Positions 6,950-11,454 of a DNA stretch of 11,454 bases are shown piece by piece. Made by a program: the position numbers and the translations under genes. This stretch comes from F23-D06 sp002392325 (GTDB lineage: Bacteria; Bacteroidota; Bacteroidia; Bacteroidales; WCHB1-69). The stretch lies in NCBI GenBank assembly GCA_946624065.1, contig CAMORT010000063.1:1-11454 (forward strand), in the 5' to 3' direction. How positions within the stretch are numbered: the stretch's first letter is position 1; each line of letters starts with the position of its first letter. The notes beneath the pieces were generated by a model that worked only from the letters and a program-made list of their open reading frames with translations, was not told the origin of the DNA and did not search any database.

Positions 6950-6980
6950 ATTCCGCCGTTCACTATGTTCACGGCGGAAT
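6950..6980. repeat. Left hairpin of the palindromic element
   Basis: ATTCCGCCGT (6950-6959) and ACGGCGGAAT (6971-6980) are perfect 10-bp inverted repeats around an 11-nt loop. The loop region also holds a short direct repeat, GTTCAC at 6958-6963 and 6967-6972. Confidence 0.85.
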
Positions 6981-7003
6981 GGTGCACGCACTGAAGTGTT
7001 TTT

Positions 7004-7070
7004 GGGAAAGATGGGCGGCATTAGAGGGCATTCCAAACACAGCACCAACTTTCTGCCGCCCATCTTTCCC
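7004..7070. repeat. Central 17-bp perfect stem of the palindromic element
   Basis: GGGAAAGATGGGCGGCA (7004-7020) is the exact reverse complement of 7054-7070, with a 33-nt loop. There is no T-run after the stem on either strand long enough to suggest a terminator. Confidence 0.9.
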
Positions 7071-7095
7071 TCCTTTACCTGGGTGGCCGCGCACC

Positions 7096-7126
7096 ATTCC
7101 GCGAGACGCGCAAGCGTGAGCGGAAT
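7096..7126. repeat. Right hairpin with GCAA tetraloop
   Basis: ATTCCGC (7096-7102) pairs with GCGGAAT (7120-7126). After a small internal loop, ACGC (7106-7109) pairs with GCGT (7114-7117) around GCAA, a stable GNRA-type tetraloop if transcribed on the plus strand. Confidence 0.8.
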
Positions 7127-7171
7127 CTATTATTAACCAGGTCAACTGCTATATCATTTCCTATTTTTTTG

Positions 7172-7179
7172 TATCTTTG
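7172..7179 (+). promoter_or_regulatory. -7 box (TATCTTTG) for the dsrC-like operon
   Basis: TATCTTTG is a perfect -7 consensus 29 bp before the ATG at 7209, and it lies 45 bp beyond the palindromic element. No TTG appears at the expected -33 position, which might mean help from an activator. Confidence 0.68.
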
Positions 7180-7208
7180 CCGCTGGATTAAAAAAAACTG
7201 TTTACAAT

Positions 7209-7526
7209 ATGGCAAACATTGATTTTCAAGGTAAAACCTACGAATTGGACGGCGACGGCTTCATGCTGAAACCCGAGGAATGGACCGAAGAACTGGCAGC
7301 TGAAATCGCCAAGGTTGACGGCATCAACGAACTGACAGAGAACCACTGGAAAATCCTCCATTGCATCCGCGAGAACTACGAGGAAAAAGGCATCGCCCCG
7401 ATGGTGCGTGTCATCTGCAAGACCTCCGGTCTGAAATTGAAGGATATTTACGAACTCTTCCCGTTGGGTCCCGCAAGAGGCGCCTGCCGTGTGGCCGGTC
7501 TGCCGAAACCCGAAGGTTGCGTGTAA
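7209..7526 (+). CDS. DsrC/TusE-family sulfur-carrier protein with both redox cysteines
   Basis: DsrC-family proteins carry sulfur on C-terminal cysteines; TusE passes persulfide for tRNA thiolation, while true DsrC forms an intramolecular trisulfide during sulfite reduction and is recycled by membrane complexes. This 105-residue protein has the family core (LTENHWKILHCIRENYEEKG, 42-61; PMVRVICKTSG, 64-74; LFPLGPARGAC, 83-93) and the flexible arm ACRVAGLPKPEGCV at the end. Both C93 and the penultimate C104 are present, ten residues apart between them, which is the DsrC arrangement; TusE-type proteins generally keep only the last one. No dsrAB, tusBCD or mnmA is visible. The gene is followed 24 bp later by a membrane cytochrome b-like gene, which favours a redox role over tRNA thiolation. 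The family is certain; the pathway is inferred. Confidence 0.92.
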   Translation: MANIDFQGKTYELDGDGFMLKPEEWTEELAAEIAKVDGINELTENHWKILHCIRENYEEKGIAPMVRVICKTSGLKLKDIYELFPLGPARGACRVAGLPKPEGCV

Positions 7527-7550
7527 AAATTCACTTAAACACTGGTTATC

Positions 7551-8192
7551 ATGTCTGTTTTCCAAATCATTGCCATCGCAGCGGCATGTTTCTGTCTCTG
7601 CGGGTTGTTTTTGCATTTCATTCACATCGTGCGTCTCGGCAAGCCCAACGACTTGTCGGAAAAAAGCGGCGACACCACAAAGGGCATCGTCTATGCCAAC
7701 ACCACGGCCATGCTTCCGCAAAACAAGGAGTCGGCATACCTGCACTTGCCCGGCTACGCCGCCGGCATGTTGTTCCATATCGGCACATTCCTTTGCCTGC
7801 TTATATTCCTGCTTTCCCTGTTCCCGTTCTTCAACCGCTGGATTGAGGGCAGCACACTGCGTTTTATCATCGCAGCCGCACTGGCAGTGACCAGCGTTTG
7901 CGGATATATCCTGCTTATAAGAAGAGCCATATCCAAAGATTTAAAAGGATTTTCCAATCCTGACGATTATATTTCCAACACACTAACCTCCACCTTCCAA
8001 CTCTTCACTGTCTTTTACCTGATATGGCCAGGATGCAGCTGTGCGACAGTCCTGTACTACATCGCATGCGCCCTGCTGTTCATCTATATGCCGTTCGGGA
8101 AACTGAGACATGTGGTATATTATTTCGCCGCCCGCTACCATCTGGGCTTCTTTTACGGATGGCGCAATGTATGGCCCAAACACGAAGATTAA
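7551..8192 (+). CDS. NarI/DsrM/HdrE-like membrane cytochrome b subunit
   Basis: The 213-residue product is a polytopic membrane protein with about five hydrophobic segments (roughly 3-26, 70-93, 102-124, 145-160, 163-181). It resembles the gamma subunit of nitrate reductase and the DsrM, TmcC and HdrE quinone-reacting cytochromes b. Candidate heme-ligand histidines are H65 and H76 (LHLPGYAAGMLFHIG, 64-78) and H187 and H197 (PFGKLRHVVYYFAARYHLG, 181-199); the PF.KL.H motif is the strongest NarI-like mark. The first segment is rich in Cys (C13, C15, C17). Together with the preceding DsrC-like gene it suggests a quinone-linked thiol/disulfide circuit, but no HdrD/DsrK iron-sulfur subunit is present in this window. 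The short version (213 residues versus over 300 for many DsrM) is closest in size to NarI. Family assignment is moderately sure, function inferred. Confidence 0.72.
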   Translation: MSVFQIIAIAAACFCLCGLFLHFIHIVRLGKPNDLSEKSGDTTKGIVYANTTAMLPQNKESAYLHLPGYAAGMLFHIGTFLCLLIFLLSLFPFFNRWIEGSTLRFIIAAALAVTSVCGYILLIRRAISKDLKGFSNPDDYISNTLTSTFQLFTVFYLIWPGCSCATVLYYIACALLFIYMPFGKLRHVVYYFAARYHLGFFYGWRNVWPKHED

Positions 8193-8212
8193 CACTTTTT
8201 CACACCTGAATT

Positions 8213-9619
8213 ATGAAACTGGATTTTTTGGGCGCCACCGAAGAGGTTACGGGAAGCAAATTCCTGCTCACCACCAATAAGGGCACCAAGATACTTTTAG
8301 ACTGCGGTATGTACCAAGGAAAAGGTTTGGAAACCGACGGTATGAACCGTAATTTGGGATTTGAACCAAAGGAAATCGACTACCTGCTGCTCTCCCATGC
8401 GCATATCGACCATTCGGGGCTTATACCTTATATATATAAGATGGGCTTTCGCGGAAAGGTTTTCTGCACTCCCGCCACCCGCGACCTGTGTGCCATCATG
8501 CTGGCCGATTCGGGACGCATACAAGAAGCTGATGCCAAGCAATTTAACAAAAAGACCGAACGCATCAACAAGGAACCCATTGAACCCATATACACGGAAA
8601 AAGACGCCGCCGAGTGCATGGCACAGTTTATCAGCATCCCGCGCGAACTCACCTTCAACATCACGCCGGATGTGTCCATCTGTTTCCATGAAACCGGTCA
8701 CATGCTGGGCAGTGGCGCCATTTACATCACCTTCAAGGAAGGCCGCAAAACGAGAACCCTTTGCTACACGGGCGACATCGGACGGTACAACAAGCGCATC
8801 CTTCCGGACCCCGAACCGTTCCCTTTCGCTGACTATATCATCACAGAGTCCACATACGGCGACCGCCTCCACACCACACTCGATGAGGCTGATCAGGAAC
8901 TGATGCTGGTGGTGAAGGACGCCTGCGCCAAACGGAGAGGCAAACTGCTCATCCCGTCGTTCGCCATCGGCCGCACCCAAGAGATTGTCTATTCATTGCA
9001 CCGCCTCAAGCTGGCCGGTGATCTTCCTGATATTGAATGTTTTGTAGATAGTCCTTTGGCTTGTTCCGCCACCAATATCTACCGCTTGCACGACGAGAAC
9101 TTCAACGCCGACATACGCCAGTTCATGGAGACGACAAAGGATCCTTTCGGCTTCGACAACCTTACATATGTGCGCACGATTGACGACTCCAAACGGCTCA
9201 ACACCTACAACCGTCCCTGCATCATCATCTCCGCATCGGGCATGATGGAGGCAGGCCGTATCAAACACCATTTGGCCAACAACATCGAAGATCCGAAGAC
9301 CACCATCCTGTGCGTCGGCTATTGTTCCCCCACCACCTTGGGTGCCAAAATCATGCGCGGCGACAAGAAAGTGTCCATTTTCGGCGAAATCTATGATGTG
9401 AAAGCCCAGTTGGCACGCATTGACGCATATTCCGGACACGCTGACTACAAGGAACTTATCCAATATCTATCCTGCCAAAAAGGCAACCGCCGACTCAAAA
9501 AAATCTTTATCGTACACGGCGAGGACGATGCGCGCAAGGCATACGCTGGACACCTGGCAAAGGCCGGATTCAAGAAGACGCATGTGCCGATGTTCCGGGA
9601 GAGTGTGGAGCTAGTCTAA
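8213..9619 (+). CDS. Metallo-beta-lactamase/beta-CASP family nuclease (predicted RNA-processing)
   Basis: This 468-residue protein belongs to the beta-CASP branch of the metallo-beta-lactamase fold, which includes CPSF-73-like and other RNA nucleases. The MBL domain shows the zinc motif SHAHIDHSG (61-69: H62, H64, D66, H67), H163 in GHMLGSGAI, and D188 in TGDIG. The beta-CASP cap is marked by ESTYGDR (212-218), IPSFAIGRTQE (247-257), FVDSPLA (277-283) and SASGMMEAGR (340-349). The closing motifs are YSGHAD (H409) and VHGE (H435). All metal ligands are present, so it should be active, probably as a cytoplasmic endo- or exonuclease on RNA. It starts 20 bp after the cytochrome b gene and probably shares its transcript; a functional link with DsrC is not obvious. 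Confidence 0.93.
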   Translation: MKLDFLGATEEVTGSKFLLTTNKGTKILLDCGMYQGKGLETDGMNRNLGFEPKEIDYLLLSHAHIDHSGLIPYIYKMGFRGKVFCTPATRDLCAIMLADSGRIQEADAKQFNKKTERINKEPIEPIYTEKDAAECMAQFISIPRELTFNITPDVSICFHETGHMLGSGAIYITFKEGRKTRTLCYTGDIGRYNKRILPDPEPFPFADYIITESTYGDRLHTTLDEADQELMLVVKDACAKRRGKLLIPSFAIGRTQEIVYSLHRLKLAGDLPDIECFVDSPLACSATNIYRLHDENFNADIRQFMETTKDPFGFDNLTYVRTIDDSKRLNTYNRPCIIISASGMMEAGRIKHHLANNIEDPKTTILCVGYCSPTTLGAKIMRGDKKVSIFGEIYDVKAQLARIDAYSGHADYKELIQYLSCQKGNRRLKKIFIVHGEDDARKAYAGHLAKAGFKKTHVPMFRESVELV

Positions 9620-9629
9620 ATATAGATAA

Positions 9630-10054
9630 TAATTAATAGATAATAGTTATAGGAGATAGAGGTTTGGCAAGGGATAGTATTGTCGGGGATAAGAGTTTGG
9701 CTTTTGCGAAGAGGGTGGCAAAATGTTATCGATTTTTACTGGATAAAAAGAAAGAGTCCATATTATCCAAACAAATCCTTCGATCGGGCACTAGTATAGG
9801 AGCTAATATTAGAGAGGGATTGTATGCTCAAAGTCGGAAGGATTTCATCAGCAAAATGAATATTGCTTTAAAAGAAGCTGGTGAAACAGATTACTGGCTC
9901 GAAGTCATTCATTCAGCGAAATATTTAACAGAGACAGAATATGAATCAATGAAAAATGACAATGACGAGCTCATAAAATTACTAACCTCAATAATCAAGA
10001 CCACCAAAGAAAACACACCAAAATAACACAATAACAACTATTATCTCTTAACTA
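9630..10054 (+). mobile_element. IVS-like cassette: four-helix-bundle gene bounded by inverted repeats
   Basis: The four-helix-bundle gene is enclosed by an imperfect 21-bp inverted repeat (9630-9650 with 10034-10054, 18 of 21 positions complementary). Its perfect core is AGATAATAGTT (9638-9648) and AACTATTATCT (10036-10046). A direct repeat ATAGATAATA (9622-9631 and 9636-9645) sits at the left edge. Related genes are known inside 23S rRNA intervening sequences, whose ends pair to form a stem. Here the cassette lies between a nuclease gene and rfbD. Its AT-rich content differs from both neighbours. Movement is inferred; no transposase or clear target duplication is seen. Confidence 0.55.
9664..10026 (+). 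CDS. Four-helix-bundle protein (23S rRNA intervening-sequence protein family)
   Basis: The 120-residue product matches the small four-helix-bundle family first seen in 23S rRNA intervening sequences (homopentameric, basic, function unknown). Marks are GDKSLAFAKRVAKCYRFL (8-25), SKQILRSGTSIGANIREGLY (35-54), RKDFISKMNIALKEAGETDYWL (58-79, in which EAGETDYWL is highly typical) and a charged C-terminal helix. No ATG exists in frame after the stop at 9637-9639. The best start is the TTG at 9664, placed 8 nt after AGGAG (9651-9655), a Shine-Dalgarno-like sequence otherwise absent from this window. Base use is clearly more AT-rich than the flanking genes, consistent with transfer. It lies within an inverted-repeat cassette. 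Confidence 0.9.
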   Translation: MARDSIVGDKSLAFAKRVAKCYRFLLDKKKESILSKQILRSGTSIGANIREGLYAQSRKDFISKMNIALKEAGETDYWLEVIHSAKYLTETEYESMKNDNDELIKLLTSIIKTTKENTPK

Positions 10055-10061
10055 TAAACTA

Positions 10062-10931
10062 ATGAATCACATATTAATCACGGGTGCGAATGGGCAGTTG
10101 GGAAACTGCTTGCGCGATTTGGCGGCGGAATATCAAGAAAGATATCGTTTTTTCTACACCGATGTGGAGGAGTTGGACATCACCGATGCGGCGGCAATTG
10201 ACAGATATGTTGCTGACAATCAAATCCAAATCATCATCAATGCGGCGGCATACACAGCAGTCGATAAAGCCGAGGACGATGTGGATATGGCCTACAAGCT
10301 GAACCGCGATGCCGTGCGCAATCTGGCAGAAGTGTCGAAGGCACACGACTGCCTGCTGGTGCATATCTCCACCGACTATGTGTTTTCCGGAGAATCCTGC
10401 CATCCATACAAAGAGGACGACACTCCTGCACCGAAATCCGTTTACGGAGCATCCAAGCTCGCTGGCGAACAGGCGGTTGCCGAAGTCGGCTGCCGTGCCA
10501 TCATCATCCGCACTTCCTGGCTGTACTCGGAATACGGGCACAATTTCGTAAAAACCATGTTGCGATTGGGAGATGAACGCAAAGAGGTTTCGGTGGTCTG
10601 TGACCAAATCGGCGGCCCCACATACGCGGGCGACTTGGCACAAGCGATATTCTTGTGCCTGACCTCCAATCTGGAGAAAAAGGGCATACAAGTTTATCAC
10701 TTTGCTAATGAAGGTGTTATCAGTTGGTACGATTTCGCGAAGGCGATCATGGAAATTTCAGGGAAACCCTGCGCAGTATTCCCCATTTTTACGGGCGAAT
10801 ATCCGGCAAAAGCGCCAAGACCTGCCTATTCGGTCTTCAATTTGCGGAAGACAAAAACAGAATTGGGTATCAGCATCCCTTATTGGCGTGACAGTTTAGC
10901 GTTGATTATCAATAAGTTATTGAATAAATAA
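10062..10931 (+). CDS. rfbD: dTDP-4-dehydrorhamnose reductase
   Basis: RfbD/RmlD reduces dTDP-4-keto-L-rhamnose to dTDP-L-rhamnose with NAD(P)H, the last step in making the rhamnose donor for surface polysaccharides. The 289-residue protein is of normal length for this extended SDR family. It shows the nucleotide-binding ILITGANGQLG (4-14), INAAAYTAVDKAE (59-71), the catalytic STDYVF (103-108) with T104 and YGASK (128-132) with Y128 and K132, and IRTSWLYSEYGHNFVKTM (149-166). The start at 10062 comes only 7 bp after the right inverted repeat of the IVS-like cassette, so its leader derives from that element. No rfbA, B or C is next to it in this window. A weak palindrome followed by a T-run near 10909-10939 could end transcription. 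Confidence 0.95.
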   Translation: MNHILITGANGQLGNCLRDLAAEYQERYRFFYTDVEELDITDAAAIDRYVADNQIQIIINAAAYTAVDKAEDDVDMAYKLNRDAVRNLAEVSKAHDCLLVHISTDYVFSGESCHPYKEDDTPAPKSVYGASKLAGEQAVAEVGCRAIIIRTSWLYSEYGHNFVKTMLRLGDERKEVSVVCDQIGGPTYAGDLAQAIFLCLTSNLEKKGIQVYHFANEGVISWYDFAKAIMEISGKPCAVFPIFTGEYPAKAPRPAYSVFNLRKTKTELGISIPYWRDSLALIINKLLNK

Positions 10932-10950
10932 TTTTTTTTATCCAAAAAGG

Positions 10951-10980
10951 GTTGTGATTTCAAAAAATATTGTATTTTTG
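10951..10980 (+). promoter_or_regulatory. Bacteroidota-type promoter for tRNA-Thr and tuf
   Basis: A GTTG -33 box (10951-10954) and a TATTTTTG -7 box (10973-10980) are 18 bp apart. The pre-tRNA leader would be about 44 nt and contains two palindromes, ACCCATGGGT (10998-11007) and TTTTCATAATGAAAA (11013-11027). Confidence 0.75.
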
Positions 10981-11030
10981 CCAACCTTTTGAAACCCACC
11001 CATGGGTTGTTCTTTTCATAATGAAAAAAA

Positions 11031-11105
11031 GCCGTTGTAGCTCAGTGGTAGAGTACATCCTTGGTAAGGATGGGGTCATGAGTTCAACTCTCATCAACGG
11101 CTCCA
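11031..11105 (+). tRNA. tRNA-Thr (anticodon GGT)
   Basis: A complete cloverleaf can be drawn. The acceptor stem is GCCGTTG/CAACGGC (11031-11037 with 11095-11101). The D arm is GCTC-AGTGGTA-GAGT with a terminal G-T pair. The anticodon stem CATCC/GGATG encloses TTGGTAA, with anticodon GGT at 11063-11065. The T arm is ATGAG-TTCAACT-CTCAT. The discriminator base is T and CCA is encoded (11103-11105). The GGT anticodon reads ACC and ACU threonine codons. It lies 45 bp upstream of tuf and probably shares its transcript, an arrangement known in Bacteroidota and other bacteria. Confidence 0.96.
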
Positions 11106-11150
11106 CTTGAAACAAACAAGCAAAAATATTAATCATTAATTAATAAAAAA

Positions 11151-11454
11151 ATGGCAAAAGAGAAATTTGAACGCACTAAACCCCACGTGAATGTGGGTAC
11201 AATCGGTCACATTGACCACGGTAAAACGACCTTGACCGCCGCTATTACGACGGTTTTGGCCAACCAAGGTCTTTCCGAAGTGAGATCATTCGATTCCATC
11301 GATAACGCTCCTGAAGAGAAAGAGCGTGGTATTACCATCAACACCGCTCACATTGAGTATCAGACCGCTACTCGTCACTATGCACACGTTGACTGTCCCG
11401 GTCACGCCGACTATGTGAAGAACATGGTAACGGGTGCTGCCCAGATGGACGGTG
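11151..11454 (+). CDS. tuf: Elongation factor Tu, N-terminal part (3' end outside window)
   Basis: EF-Tu delivers aminoacyl-tRNA to the ribosome with GTP hydrolysis. The first 101 codons are present, with the frame open at the window edge. The sequence starts MAKEKFERTKPHVNVGTIGH and contains the P-loop GHIDHGKT (19-26), the switch I region ERGITINTAH (58-67) and the G3 motif DCPGH (81-85) with its catalytic histidine. SFDSIDNAPEEKERG is characteristic of Bacteroidota EF-Tu. The P-loop has Ile where Val is common, as seen in several phyla. The leader is strongly A/T-rich with no Shine-Dalgarno sequence. It follows tRNA-Thr with no separate promoter visible. Confidence 0.97.
   Translation, partial: MAKEKFERTKPHVNVGTIGHIDHGKTTLTAAITTVLANQGLSEVRSFDSIDNAPEEKERGITINTAHIEYQTATRHYAHVDCPGHADYVKNMVTGAAQMDG

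Larger units (their letters stand above)
6949..7127. repeat. GC-rich complex palindromic element (MITE/REP-like candidate)
   Basis: A block of about 180 bp, visibly richer in G+C than its AT-rich flanks, is bounded by the inverted octamers GATTCCGC (6949-6956) and GCGGAATC (7120-7127). Inside are a left hairpin (6950-6980), a 17-bp central stem (7004-7020 with 7054-7070) and a right hairpin (7096-7126). GCGGAATGGTGC (6974-6985) is also the exact reverse complement of 7091-7102, so the two side hairpins and one long-range stem are alternatives. No coding frame fits the block. It lies upstream of the dsrC-like promoter and between divergent genes, so it is not a terminator for a neighbour. A MITE, a REP-type element or a structured RNA gene all remain possible. 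Confidence 0.7.

Noticed and set aside
6989..6998. Apparent mini-hairpin CACT-GA-AGTG in the palindromic element
   Set aside because: Only four base pairs with a two-base loop, which cannot form as RNA and is expected by chance.
8297..8980. Reverse-strand frame of 227 codons inside the beta-CASP nuclease gene
   Set aside because: Antisense shadow of a gene whose motifs are all intact; the translation shows no recognisable domain and no promoter box precedes it.
10909..10939. Palindrome TCAATAAGTTATTGA followed by a T-run at the end of rfbD, as a terminator
   Set aside because: The realistic RNA stem is five A/T-rich pairs, and the T-run is several bases away; too weak to call a terminator.
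11002..11040. 12-codon mini-ORF running from the tRNA leader into tRNA-Thr
   Set aside because: Its stop lies within the tRNA and no ribosome site is seen; a chance ATG in a processed leader is the simpler explanation.

Overview
The window looks like a chromosomal segment of a Bacteroidota organism, most likely Bacteroidales. The main evidence is the promoters. Almost every gene-start region carries the Bacteroidota-type -7 box TAnnTTTG (TATCTTTG, TATTTTTG or TAAATTTG), sometimes with a TTG/TTTG -33 box 18-19 nt upstream. Leaders are A/T-rich and lack Shine-Dalgarno sequences, and the EF-Tu, HU and tRNA-Thr sequences fit this group. The content is a mix of housekeeping operons and a few accessory pieces. 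No CRISPR array, rRNA gene or classical transposase is visible.

Layout. (1) 1-372, minus: the N-terminal part of a DegT/DnrJ/EryC1/StrS sugar aminotransferase, divergent from (2) 506-2773, plus: a DUF1015 protein with an unusual Cys-rich insert, followed by an HlpA-like glycosyltransferase. (3) 2837-5009, plus: a membrane-anchored TPR protein, ribH (riboflavin synthesis) and fmt (initiator tRNA formylation), packed as an operon. (4) 5152-5415: an HU-family protein with its own promoter and a strong intrinsic terminator. (5) trmH-like rRNA/tRNA 2'-O-methyltransferase (plus), converging on and overlapping a PnuC-type vitamin transporter (minus). (6) 6741-7208: a gene-free region holding a roughly 180-bp GC-rich palindromic element with mutually exclusive foldings. 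(7) 7209-9619, plus: a DsrC-family protein with both redox cysteines, a NarI/DsrM-like membrane cytochrome b and a beta-CASP metallo-beta-lactamase nuclease. (8) 9630-10054: a small AT-rich cassette encoding a four-helix-bundle (23S rRNA IVS-type) protein, bounded by inverted repeats. (9) rfbD (dTDP-rhamnose synthesis). (10) tRNA-Thr(GGT) and the start of tuf under one promoter.

Themes. Surface polysaccharide synthesis is represented by three genes (DegT aminotransferase, glycosyltransferase, RfbD) that are not contiguous. Translation is represented by fmt, trmH, tRNA-Thr and tuf. The least expected parts are the DsrC plus cytochrome b pair with no sulfite reductase or HdrD/DsrK-type gene nearby, the palindromic element just upstream of it, the IVS-like cassette placed between two unrelated genes rather than in 23S rRNA, and the seven-cysteine insert in the DUF1015 protein. 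All functional statements come from reading motifs; no database search was run.
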